From: Mercurialis annua
Lineage: Eukaryota > Streptophyta > Magnoliopsida > Malpighiales > Euphorbiaceae
Assembly (NCBI RefSeq): GCF_937616625.2
Contig: NC_065575.1
Coordinates: 23,918,001-23,982,000 of the forward strand
Direction: 5' to 3'
DNA: 64,000 nt
The notes beneath the pieces were generated by a model that saw only the letters and a program-made list of their open reading frames with translations, did not search any database and was not told the origin of the DNA. Below are positions 40,282 through 52,620 of this stretch, in pieces. Positions within the stretch are counted from its first letter, which is position 1, and each line of letters begins with the position of its first letter. The translations under genes were made by a program, and so were the position numbers.

Positions 40282-43200
40282 TGCAAGCCAAACGTTTACA
40301 AATGTTACGAAACAAATCCAAACGTTTCACCTTTTTAGTTATTTACGCCAAACATTTAACCTTTTTAGCGATTTAAGCCAAACGTTTACAAACGTTATGA
40401 AACAAATCCAAACGTTTCACCTTTTTGGCGATTTAAGACAAATGTTTATAAATGTTAGAAAGAAACCAAACTTTCAAAACGTTAAGAAACTCGTTTTAGC
40501 AATTTAAACCAAACGTTTACAAACGTTAAGAAACAAATCCAAACGTTTCACCTTTTAAGCGATTTAAGCCAAACGTTTACAAACGTTACGAAACAAATTC
40601 AAACGTTTCACCTTTTTAGCGATATAAGTCAAACGTTTACAAACGTTAAGAAAGAAAACCAAACGTTCCACATTTTTAGTGATTTAAGCCAAACGTTTAC
40701 AAAGGTTACGAATCAAATCCAAACGTTTCACCTTTTTAGCGATTTAAGCCAAACATTTACAAACGTTACGAAACAAATCCAAACGTTTCCTCTTTTTAGC
40801 GATTTAAGCCAAACGTTTACAAGCGATACGATATAAATCCAAGCGTTTCACCTTTTTAACAATTTAAGCCAAATGTTTACAAACGTTACGAAACAAATCC
40901 AAACGTTTCACCTTTTTAGCGATTTAAGCCAAACGTTTACAAACGTTACGAAACAAATCCAAACGTTTCATATTTTAAGCGATTTAAGCCAAACGTTTAC
41001 AAACGTTACGAAATAAATCCAAACGTTTTCCCTTTTTAGTGATATAAGCTAAACATTTACAAACGTTATGAAAAAAATCCAAGCGTTTCACCTTTTTAGC
41101 GATTTCAGCTAAACGTTTACAAACGTTAAGAAACAAATCCAAATGTTACGAAACAAAACGAAACGTTTACAAACGTTACGATACAAATCCAAACGTTTCT
41201 CCTTTTTAGCGACTCAAGCCAAACGTTTACAAACGTTACGAAACAACTCCAAACGTTTCCCCTTTTTAGCCATTTAAGCCAAACGTTTACAAATGTTACG
41301 AAACAAATCCAAACGTTTTACCCTATTAGCGATTTAAGCGAAACGTTTACAAACGTTACGAAACAAATTTAAACGTTTTACCCTATTAGCGATTTAAGCC
41401 AAACGTTTGCAAACGTTACGAAACAAAACAAAACATTTCACCTTTTTAGCGATTTAAGCCAAACATTTACAAATCTTACAAAACAAATCCAAACGTTTCA
41501 CCTTTTTAGTGATTTAAGCCAATCGTTTACAAACATTACGAAACAAAATCCAAACATTTTGTATTTTTAGCCATTTAAATCAAAACGTTTCTCCTTTTTA
41601 GCAATGCAAGCCAAACGTTTACGAATGTTACGAAACAAATCCAAACGTTTCACCTTTTTAGTTATTTACGCCAAACATTTAACCTTTTTAGCGATTTAAG
41701 CCAAACGTTTACAAACGTTATGAAACAAATCCAAACGTTTCACCTTTTTGGCGATTTAAGCCAAATGTTTATAAATGTTAGAAAGAAATCCAAACTTTCA
41801 AAACTTTAAGAAACTCTTTTTAGCAATTTAAACCAAACGTTTACAAACGTTAAGAAACAAATCCAAACGTTTCACCGTTTAAGCGATTTAAGCCAAACGT
41901 TTACAAACGTTACGAAACAAATTCAAACGTTTCACCTTTTTAGCGATATAAGTCAAACGTTTACAAACATTAAGAAAGAAAACCAAACGTTTCACCTTTT
42001 TAGTTATATAAGCCAAACGTTTACAAAGGTTACGAATCAAATCCAAACGTTTCCTCTTTTTAGCGATTTAAGCCAAACATTTACAAACGTTACGAAACAA
42101 ATCCAAACGTTTCCTCTTTTTAGCGATTTAAGCCAAACATTTACAAGTGATACGATATAAATCCAAGCGTTTCACCTTTTTAACAATTTAAGCCAAATGT
42201 TTACAAACGTTACGAAACAAATCCAAACGTTTCACCTTTTTAGCGATTTAAGCCAAACGTTTACAAACGTTACGAAACAAATCCAAACGTTTCATATTTT
42301 AAGCGATTTAAGCCAAACGTTTACAAACGTTACGAAACAAATCCAAACGTTTCTCCTTTTTAGTGATATAAGCTAAACATTTACAAACGTTACGAAAAAA
42401 ATCCAAGCGTTTCACCTTTTTAGCGATTTCAGCTAAACGTTTACAAACGTTAAGAAACAAATACAAATGTTACGAAACAAAACAAAACGTTTACAAACGC
42501 TACGAAACAAATCCAAGCGTTTCACCTTTTTAGCAATTTAAGCCAAACTTTTACAAACGTTGTGAAACAAATTCAAACGTTTAACCTTTTAAGCGATTTA
42601 AGCCAAACGTTTACAGACGATACGAAACAAATACAAACGTTTCACCTCTTTAGCGATATAAGCTAAACGTTTACAAACATTAAGAAACATAGGCAAATGT
42701 TTCCCCTTTTTAGCGATTTAAGTCAAACGTTTTAAAATGTTACGAAACAAATCCAAATGTTTCATATTTTTAGCGAATTAAGCTAAACGTTTACAAACGT
42801 TTCGAAACAAATCCAAACGTTTCGCCTTTTTAGCGATTTAAGCCAAATGTTTACAAACACTACGAAACAAATCCAAACGTTTCGCCTTTTTAGCAATTTA
42901 AGCCAAACATTTACAAACGTTACGAAACAAATCCAAACGTTTCCCCTTTTTAGCGATTCAAGCTAAACATTTACAAACGATACGAAACAAATCCAAACGT
43001 TTCTCCTTTTTAGCGACTCAAGCCAAACGTTTACAAACGTTACGAAACAAATACAAACGTTTCCCATTTTTAGCGATTTAAGCCAAACGTTTACAAATGT
43101 TACGAAACAAATCCAAACGTTTTACCCTATTAGCGATTTAAGCGAAACGTTTACAAACGTTACGAAACAAATTTAAACGCTTTACCCTATTAGCGATTTA

Positions 43201-43841
43201 AGCCAAACGTTTACAAACGTTACGAAACAAAACCAAACATTTCACCTTTTTAGCGATTTAAGCCAAACATTTACAAATCTTACAAAACAAATCTAAACGT
43301 TTCACCTTTTTAGCGATTTAAGCCAATCGTTTACAAACATTACGAAACAAAATCCAAACTTTTCGCCTTTTTGTCCATTTAAATAAAAACGTTTCTCCTT
43401 TTTAGCAATGCAAGCCAAACGTTTACAAATGTTACGAAACAAATCCAAACATTTCACCTTTTTAGTTATTTAAGCAAAACATTTAAACTTTTTAGCGATT
43501 TAAGCCAAACGTTTACAAACGTACGAAACAAATCCAAACGTTTCACCTTTTTGGCGATTTAAGCCAAATGTTTATAAATGTTAGAAAGAAATCCAAAATT
43601 TCAAAACGTTACGAAACCCTTTTTAGCAATTTAAACCAAACGTTTACAAACGTTAAGAAACAAATCCAAACGTTTCACCTTTTAAGCGATTTAAGCCAAA
43701 CGTTTACAAACGTTAAGAAACAAATCCAAACGTTTCACCTTTTTAGCGATTTAAGCCAATCGTTTACAAACGTTACGAAACAAAATCCAAACATTTCGTA
43801 TTTTTAGCCATTTAAATCAAAACGTTTCTCCTTTTTAGCAA
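40282..43841 (+). repeat. 3,560-bp higher-order repeat, copy 2
   Basis: Nearly identical to the flanking copies by eye. Pairs such as 37621/41181, 38045/41605 and 39849/43409 are all offset by 3,560 bp. Copy 2 differs by scattered single bases, for example TTTCACC versus TTTCCTC near 42050. Confidence 0.92.
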
Positions 43842-45900
43842 TGCAAGCCAAACATTTACAAATGTTACGAAACAAATCCAAACGTTTCACCTTTTTAGTT
43901 ATTTACGCCAAACATTTAACCTTTTTAGCGATTTAAGCCAAACGTTTACAAACGTTATGAAACAAATCCAAACGTTTCACCTTTTTGGCGATTTAAGACA
44001 AATGTTTATAAATGTTAGAAAGAAACCAAACTTTCAAAACGTTAAGAAACTCTTTTTAGCAATTTAAACCAAACGTTTACAAACGTTAAGAAACAAATCC
44101 AAACGTTTCACCTTTTAAGCGATTTAAGCCAAACGTTTACAAACGTTACGAAACAAATTCAAACGTTTCACCTTTTTAGCGATATAAGTCAAACGTTTAC
44201 AAACGTTAAGAAAGAAAACCAAACGTTCCACATTTTTAGTGATTTAAGCCAAACGTTTACAAAGGTTACGAATCAAATCCAAACGTTTCACCTTTTTAGC
44301 GATTTAAGCCAAACATTTACAAACGTTACGAAACAAATCCAAACGTTTCCTCTATTTAGCGATTTAAGCCAAACGTTTACAAGCGATACGATATAAATCC
44401 AAGCGTTTCACCTTTTTAACAATTTAAGCCAAATGTTTACAAACGTTACGAAACAAATCCAAACGTTTCACCTTTTTAGCAATTTAAGCCAAACGTTTAC
44501 AAACGTTACGAAACAAATCCAAACGTTTCATATTTTAAGCGATTTAAGCCAAACGTTTACAAACGTTACGAAATAAATCCAAACGTTTTCCCTTTTTAGT
44601 GATATAAGCTAAACATTTACAAACGTTACAAAAAAAATCCAAGCGTTTCACCTTTTTAGCGATTTCAGCTAAACGTTTACAAACGTTAAGAAACAAATCC
44701 AAATGTTACGAAACAAAATAAAACGTTTACAAACGCTACGAAACAAATCCAAGCGTTTCACCTTTTTAGGAATTTTAGCTAAACTTTTACAAACGTTGTG
44801 AAACAAATTTAAACGTTTCACCTTTTAAGCGATTTAAGCCAAACGTTTACAGACGTTACGAAACAAGTACAAACGTTTCACCTCTTTAGCGATATAAGCT
44901 AAACGTTTACAAACATTAAGAAACATAGACAAATGTTTCCCCTTTTTAGCGACATAAGTCAAACGTTTTAAAACGTTACGAAACAAATCCAAATGTTTCA
45001 TATTTTTAGCGATTTAAGTTAAACGTTTACAACCGTTTCGAAACAAATCCAAACGTTTCGCCTTTTTAGCAATTTAAGCCAAACATTTACAAACGTTACG
45101 AAACAAAGCCAAACGTTTCCCCTTTTTAGCGATTCAAGCTAAACATTTACAAACGATACGAAACAAATCCAAACGTTTCTCCTTTTTAGCGACTCAAGCC
45201 AAACGTTTACAAACGTTACGAAACAAATCCAAACGTTTCCCATTTTTAGCGATTTAAGCCAAACGTTTACAAATGTTACGAAACAAATCCAAACGTTTTA
45301 CCCTATTAGCGATTTAAGCGAAACGTTTACAAACGATACGAAACAAATTTAAACGCTTTACCCTATTAGCGATTTAAGCCAAACGTTTACAAACGTTATG
45401 AAACAAAACCAAACATTTCACCTTTTTAGCAATTTAAGCCAAACATGTACAAATCTTACAAAACAAATCTAAACGTTTCACCTTTTTAGCGATTTAAGCC
45501 AATCGTTTACAAACGTTACGAAACAAAATCCAAACTTTTCGCCTTTTTATCCATTTAAATCAAAACGTTTCTCCTTTTTAGCAATGCAAGCCAAACGTTT
45601 ACAAATGTTACGAAACAAATCCAAACGTTTCACCTTTTTAGTTATTTAAGCCAAACATTTAAACTTTTTAGCGATTTAAGCCAAACGTTTACAAACGTAC
45701 GAAACAAATCCAAACGTTCACCTTTTTGGCGATTTTAGCCAAATCTTTATAAATGTTAGAAAGAAATCCAAACTTTCAAAACGTTACGAAACCCTTTTTA
45801 GCAATTTAAACCAAACGTTTACAAACATTAAGAAACAAATCCAAACGTTTAACCTTTTAAGCGATTTAAGCAAAACGTTTACAAACGTTACGAAACAAAT
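43842..45900 (+). repeat. 3,560-bp higher-order repeat, partial copy 3
   Basis: Follows the same monomer order as copies 1 and 2 at first. The marker spacing then changes: the next TGCAAG is at 45595, 1,753 bp on. Similarity decays toward 46 kb, so this is the right edge of the regular unit. Confidence 0.8.
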
Positions 45901-45999
45901 TCAAACGTTTCACCTTTTTAGCGATATAAGTCAAACATTTACAAACGTTAAGAAACAAAACCAAACGTTTCACCTTTTTAGCAATTTAAGCCAAACGTT

Positions 46000-48900
46000 T
46001 ACAAAGGTTACGAATCAAATCCAAACGTTTCACTTTTTTAGCGATTTAAGCCAAATATTTACAAACGTTATGAAACAAATCCAAACGTTTCACCTTTTTA
46101 GCGAATTAAGCCAAACGTTTACAAGCGATACGAAATAAATCCAAGCGTTTCTCCTTTTTAACAATTTAAGCCAAATGTTTACAAACGTTACGAAACAAAT
46201 CCAAACGTTTCACCTTTTTAGCGATTTAAGCCAAAGGTTTACAAATGTTACGAAACAAATCCAAACGTTTCATATTTTAAGAGATTTAAGCCAAACGTTT
46301 ACAAACATTACGAAACAATTCCAAACGTTTTTCTTTTTTAGTGATTTAAGCCAAACATTTACAAACGTTACGAAACAAATCCAAACGTTTCACCTTTTTA
46401 GCGATTTAAGCTAAACGTTTACAAACGTTAAGAAACAAATTCAAATGTTACAAAACAAAACCAAACGTTTACAAACGTTACGAAAGAAATCCAAGAGTTT
46501 CACCTTTTTAGCAATTTAAGCCAAACTTTTACAAAGTTGTGAACGTTTCACCTTTTAAGCGATTTAAGCCAAAAATTTACAGACGTTACGAAACAAATAC
46601 AAACGTTTCACCTCTTTAGCGATATAAGCTAAACGTTTACAAACATTAAGAAACATAGGCAAACGTTTCCCCTTTTTAGCGATTTAAGCCAAACGTTTTA
46701 AAACGTTACGAAAAAAATCCAAATGTTACATATTTTTAGCGATTTAAGCCAAACGTTTACAAACGTTACGAAACAAATCCAAACGTTTCGCCTTTTTAGC
46801 GATTTAAGCCAAATGTTTACGAACACTACGAAACAAATCCAAACGTTTCGCCTTTTTAGCAATTTAAGCCAAACATTTACAAACCTTACGAAACAAATCC
46901 AAACGTTCCCCTTTTTAGCGATTCAAGCCAAACATTTACAAACGTTACGAAACAAATCCAAACGTTTCCACTTTTTAGCGATTTAAGCCAAATGTTTACA
47001 AGCGATACGAAATAAATCCAAGCGTTTCGCCTTTTTAGCGATTTAAGCCAAAGGTTTACAAACGTTACGAAACAAATCCAAACGTTTCCCCTTTTTAGCC
47101 ATTTAAGCCAAACGTTTACAAACGTAACGAAACAAATCCAAACTTTCACCTTTTTAGCGATTTAATCCAAACATTTACAAACTTTATGAAACAAATCCAA
47201 ACGTTTCCCCTTTTTTGCAATTTCAGCAAAACGTTTATAAACATTACGAAACAATTCCAAAGGTTTCACCTTTTTAGAGATTTAAGGAAAATGTTTGCAA
47301 ACGTTACAAAACAAAACCAAACGTTTAAAAAGTTACGAAACAAATCCAAACGTCTCACATTATTAGCGATTTAAGACAAATGTTTACAAACATTACAAAA
47401 CAAAACCAAGCGTTTCACCTTTTTACCAATTTAAGCCAAACGTTTACAAACGTTACGAAAAAAATCCAAGCGTTTTCTCTTTTTAGCAATTTAAGCCAAA
47501 TGTTTATAAACGTTACGAAACAAATCCATATGTTTCCCCTTTTTAGCGATTTAAGTTAAATGTTTACAAACGTTAAAAAACAAATCCAAATGTTTCCCCT
47601 TTTTAGTGATTTAAGCCAAACGTTTATAAAGATTATGAAACAAATCCAAATGTTTCACCTTTTTAGCAATTTAAGCCAAACGTTTACAATGTTACAGAAC
47701 AAATCCAAGCGTTTCGCCTTTTTCGCAAATGAAGCCAAACATTACGAAATTAATCCAAACGTTTCACCTTTTTAGTGATTGAAGCCAAACGTTTACAAAC
47801 GTTATAAAACAAACCCAAATGTTTCTAAACAAATCCAAACGTTTAAAACGTTACGAAGCAAATACAAACGTTTCACCTTTTTAGCGATTTAAGCCAAACG
47901 TTTACAAACGTTACGAAACAAAGCCAAACGTTTACAAACGTTACAAAACAAATCCAAGCGTTTCACCTTTTTAGCAATTTAAGCCAAACGTTTACAACCA
48001 ATATGAAACAAAACCAAACGTTTCACCTTTTTTGTGTTTTAAGTCAAACGTTTACAAACGTTACGAAACAAATCCAAGCATTTCACGTTTTTAGAAATTT
48101 AAGTCAAACGTTTACAAACGTACGGATTAAAACCAAAAGTTTCATATTTTTAGCAATTTAAGCCAAAAGTTAACAAACGCTACGAAACAAATTGAAACAT
48201 TTCACTTTTTTAGCGATTGAAGCCAAACGTTTACAAACATTACGAAACAAATCCAAATATTTCACCTTTTCAGCGATTTAAGCCAAACGTTTACAAACGT
48301 TACAAAACAAAACCAAACGTTTCCCCTTTTTAGCGATTTATGCCAAACGTTTACAAACGTAACGAAACAAAACAAAACGTTTCACCTTTTTAGCGATTTA
48401 AGCCAAACTTTTACAAAAGTTACGAAACAAAACAAAACGATTCACCTTTTTATCGATTTAAGTTAAACGTATACAGACGTTACGAAACAAATCCAAGCGT
48501 TTCACCTTTTTAACAATTTTACGCCAAACATTTACAAACGTTACAAAACAAATCCAAGCGTTTGACCTTTTTAGCATTTTAAACCAAAAGTTTACAAACG
48601 TTACGAAATAAATCCAAACGTTTCACCTTTTTAGCGATTTAAGCCAAACGTTGACAAACGTTACGAAACAAATCCAAACATTTTCCCTTTTTAGCGATTC
48701 AAGCCAAACGTTTACAAACGTTACGAAACAAATCCAATCGTTTCCCTTTATTAGCGATCTAAGCCAAACGTTTACAAACGTAACGAAACGAATCCAAGCA
48801 TTTTATATTTTTGGCAATTTAAGCCAAACTATTACAAAGGTTACGAAACAAATCCAAATGTTTACAAACATTACGAAACAAATTCAAATGTTTCCCCTAT

Positions 48901-50190
48901 TTGGCAATTTAAGCCAAACGTTTGCAATTGTTACGAAACAAATCCAAATCTTTCACCTTTTTAGCGATATAAGCCAAATGTTTGCAAACGTTACGAAACA
49001 AAACCAAACGTTTAAAACGTTACAAAACAAATCCAAACGTTTCACATTTTTAGCGATTTAAGCCAAACGTTTACAAACATTACGAAACAAAATCAAGCGT
49101 TTCACCTTTTTAGCAATTTAAGCCAAACATTTACAAACATTACAAAACAAATCCAAGCGTTTTACCTTTTTAAAAATTTAAGCCAAACGTTTACAAACGT
49201 TACGAAACAAATCCAAAAGTTTCACCTTTTTAGCGATTGAAGCCAAACGATTATAAATGTTACGAAACAAATCCAAACGTTTCCCTTTTTAGCGATTTAA
49301 GCCAAACTTTTACAAAGATTATGAATCATATCCAAATATTTCCCCTTTTTAGAAATTTAAACAAAACGTTACGAAACAAATCCAAACGTTTCACCTTTTT
49401 AGTGATTGAAGCCAAACATTTACAAACGTCCCGAAACAAATCCAAACATTTCCCCTTATTAGCGATTTAAGCCAAACTTTTACAAAGATTATGAATCATG
49501 TCCAAGTGTTTCACCTTTTTAGCAATTTAAGCCAAACGTTACGAAACAAATCCAAACGTTTCACCTTTTTAGTGATTGAAGCCAAACATTTACACACGTT
49601 ACGAAACAAACCCAAATGTTTTGAAACAAATCCAAACGTTTAAAATGTTACGAAGAAAATCCAAACGTTTCACCTTTTTAGCGATTTAAGCCAAACGTTT
49701 ACAAACGTTACGAAACAAAGTCAAACGTTACAAAACAAATCCAAGTGTTTCACCCTTTTAGCAATTTAAGCCAAACGTTTACAAACGTTACGAAACAAAA
49801 CCAACATTTCCCCTTTTTAGCAATTCAAGCCAAACGTTTACAAACATTACGAAACAAATCTAAAAGTTTCACCTTTTTAGCGGTTTAAGGCAAACGTTTA
49901 CAAACGTTACGAAACAAAACCAAATGTTTCCCCTTTTTAGCGATTTAAGCCAAATGTTTACAAACGTTACGAACCAAAACAAAAAGTTTCACCTTTTTAG
50001 CAATTTAAGCGAAACGTTTACAAACGTTACGAAACAAATCCAAACGTTTCGTCTTTTTAGCGATTTAAGCCAAACGTTTACAAACGTTACAAAACAAAAT
50101 CCAAGCGTTTCACCTATTTAGCAATTTAAGCCAACCGTTTACAAACGTTACGAAACAAATCCAAGAGTTTCACATATTTAGCAATTTAAG
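46000..50190 (+). repeat. Diverged satellite zone left of the retrotransposon
   Basis: The 60-bp monomers continue, but with more substitutions, single-base indels and shortened units. No kilobase-scale copy of this stretch was recognised elsewhere in the window. It ends inside a monomer at GCAATTTAAG, where the retroelement begins. Confidence 0.7.
50187..50190 (+). repeat. Target site duplication, left
   Basis: TAAG directly before the left LTR matches TAAG at 59370-59373. Five-base duplications are usual for such elements. If the fifth base is included, the two copies read TAAGT and TAAGC, so a 5-bp duplication with one C-to-T change is possible and would shift the LTR boundary by one base. 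Confidence 0.8.
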
Positions 50191-51708
50191 TAGTCACGAC
50201 CCAAATTATTGAGCCGTAACCGGCGCTAGGGAACGGGAGTGGTAGCTCCGGAACCCGTATCAAGCCTCAAATCACTATAAATTTTTCGCAATTAATAAAC
50301 ACATATCACAACACAACAGAAGCAAATATACATAACATATATACACAAACATTTACACTAACTGTTATGTTAACCTCGCGGGCTCTAGTTACCGTACCCT
50401 ATACGAACTGGCCTCGCGGTATTATATAAAAAAGTTAGTGTAACAAAACATATCACCGGCATCTGGGGCCATGAACCAAACATACTACCTGTAGCCTATC
50501 AAAACATATAAACAGGACAACAAGTAATATGTACACTCAAAATGTACTGCTGTCTAGGCTACAACTCTGTCAACGCGGGACCACTACTGCAACATTCACA
50601 GAAGTCAGATACTATACATACACAACTGACTTCTGGACTTCAAAATTGGCTCCTAGCTAGGTCCACACACTAAGCACCTGAAAGACATCAAAGGTGAGGG
50701 GTCAGTATTTGGGAAAATACTAAGTGAGTTTGCATTTACTAACAGTATTAATATAAAAACATAGCATCGCATCTCAAGAAATCAATAATATAAAACATAT
50801 AAACTTGTATTTGATCTGTACGAAACTAATATCCTAGCATGCGACATAACTTTCAAATAATCAAATCATACTAATCCATATAGTCCGACCCGGGAGTGCT
50901 CACACTCTACCAGTCGATCGCGACCAATCTCTTAATCCCAAAGTGTGAGTCCAACTCACTAGATACGGGGACTCCAGACTACGCCGTAGCCGAGTGCTCA
51001 CTAGTATCTAATTCATTATCAAACTTCGAAATTCATATTCAAATCATGCCATACATATCAAATAATTTCTCAAATGCAAACACAATAGACCGACTCGATA
51101 CTGGTGATCACACAGCCTATTGACACCCAATAGGTAGCTAGTTTCTTCGGATAGCATACTAGTTCTCATATATAACTTAATAAAAATATCTAAAATTTAA
51201 CCAAACGTTATAACATACGATGCGATAAACAGTATAAATATCTATATAAAATAACTTTAATATATATAATACACGAAAGTAAAGTGCAACTCACTGTGAC
51301 CGTAATCCAATCAATGATGTGGTCTATGAAATGATATGTCCTCGCTATCCCACGTCTACTGACCACTCTGCACGCAAAAACGTCTGATACATAATAATTA
51401 GATATTAATCTTATGTTTTTAGACGCGTAGTACTTTAAATTCTAGGGATATATTTTATTCTTAATGTTATTCGTGATCTCGATATTCCTTTATCGTATTC
51501 ACGATGTATCGAACTCTGGTTCTCGTATTCCAGAAATGTATACTATCTTTAGCGTTTTCCATTATCGTTGCCCATGTAAAACGTCGAGCTAAAACCTCAC
51601 TTTTTAAATTATTTGGATCCTTAATATCTTTTAGGGTCTATTATTCAAAAATATTAAAATCCCACTCAACTAGGGATAAAAGCCCAATTAGGTCCCTGCG
51701 AACCCAGT

Positions 51709-51766
51709 GTGTGCGTCCGCACACTCAGAAGTGTGCGTTCGCACACTTCGGTGTGCGATCGCACAC
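51709..51766. repeat. Palindromic minisatellite in 3' LTR, three copies
   Basis: Copies at 51709-51724, 51731-51746 and 51751-51766. The third, GTGTGCGATCGCACAC, is a perfect 16-bp palindrome. The other LTR has about seven copies at the same place, so copy number changed after insertion. Confidence 0.88.
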
Positions 51767-52140
51767 CGAGTGCAGCCCTCGGAAATTAAATTTTCGGTGC
51801 TTTCCGTCCATCCCGACTTGCTAAAAACACCTCCACACACAAAACCCGTTCCTCTGTTTTCATTAAAACGCTATAATAACTTCAAAAATGTCAAATTTTA
51901 TCCAAACAAAATCCTAACTCAAAGCAACCCTTTACTATTTAAATTTAACTTCCAATATCAAAGAATTACCTTAAAATGGAGCTTGATATTGATAAAGGAC
52001 GGGATTCTGAAAAGATTGCCGCGAAAATTAATTGAATCGGACTCCGAACGGCGAAACTGCGGCGAAACGACGATATCGATAGTTATATCTCTCACTCTCT
52101 GTATTCTACTCTAACTCTCTCTCTGATTCATATTTTCTTT

Positions 52141-52153
52141 CTTTATATATATT
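52141..52153 (-). promoter_or_regulatory. Candidate TATA box (3' LTR copy)
   Basis: Same AATATATATAAAG box as in the 5' LTR. From here any transcription would run leftward through the rest of the 3' LTR (52140-50191) and out into the left satellite block. Confidence 0.5.
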
Positions 52154-52607
52154 GGCTAAATGCCATTTTGATCCTTGTTCTTTTTGTTTGTTATCATTTA
52201 TCTTTTAAACTTTTCTTTCGTACGATTTAGTCCATAACTAAATCGATAAACTCTTAAATTATTACTTTTACGTATTATTTATATCCAATAAATAATACGA
52301 AACTTGATATTAACATTTTCCCGTCAAAACCTACAAATTTCCATTTTCGACACAAAGTGGCTAAATTACCACTTTGGTCCCTATACCTTATTTTGGACTT
52401 TTCTTGATATTTTTTTCCTTTTAATTCCAATTCTAACTTTAGAATTGAGATATAACCTTAATTTCCTCATAATTAATTTCTCAAAACCGACCTACTTGAA
52501 GTTTATTTACCTTACTTTTATCAGAAATCTTTCCGATATCGGCTCTTTGACGAGCCCGAACTGGACACGTGGCCCAAATAAATAATTAAATCTTTTGGGG
52601 TATTACA

Positions 52608-52620
52608 TTCTCCCCCCCTT
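52608..52620 (-). promoter_or_regulatory. Polypurine tract
   Basis: Minus-strand AAGGGGGGGAGAA, 13 purines directly before the 3' LTR, the expected primer for plus-strand DNA synthesis. Confidence 0.92.

Larger units (their letters stand above)
1..50190 (+). repeat. 60-bp satellite array, left block
   Basis: A head-to-tail array of a 60-bp monomer fills this whole block in one orientation, about 830 copies. Recurring blocks are CCAAACGTTTCACC, TTTTTAGCGATTTAAG, then CCAAACGTTTACAAACG and GTTACGAAACAAAT. Most monomers differ from the consensus at a few sites, mainly CG changed to TG or CA, with occasional small indels and internally deleted monomers. Longer higher-order units are superimposed and are listed separately. 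The array runs off the left edge, so its full size is unknown. Long open frames inside it follow from the period being 20 codons and are not genes. Centromeric or other heterochromatic location is an inference from array size alone. Confidence 0.98.
50191..52607 (-). repeat. 3' LTR (2,417 bp)
   Basis: Direct repeat of the LTR at 56902-59369. The boundary is sharp: both copies start at TAGTCACGACCC after different bases (G here, A in the internal copy) and end at GGGGTATTACA before different sequence. A purine tract borders it on the internal side. Confidence 0.95.

Noticed and set aside
1..50190. Dozens of plus-strand open frames of 60-210 residues reading a 20-residue repeat
   Set aside because: They arise because the satellite period is 60 bp. 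They end at random stops and indels, start at decayed CpG sites and show no independent coding signal.
50896..51123. Plus-strand 75-codon open frame in the left LTR
   Set aside because: Not preserved as a frame of the same kind in the other LTR; no domain; antisense to the element.
51481..51600. Possible captured host gene exon in the LTR
   Set aside because: The matching LTR segments are equally diverged from each other as neighbouring LTR sequence, and no protein similarity is recognised.
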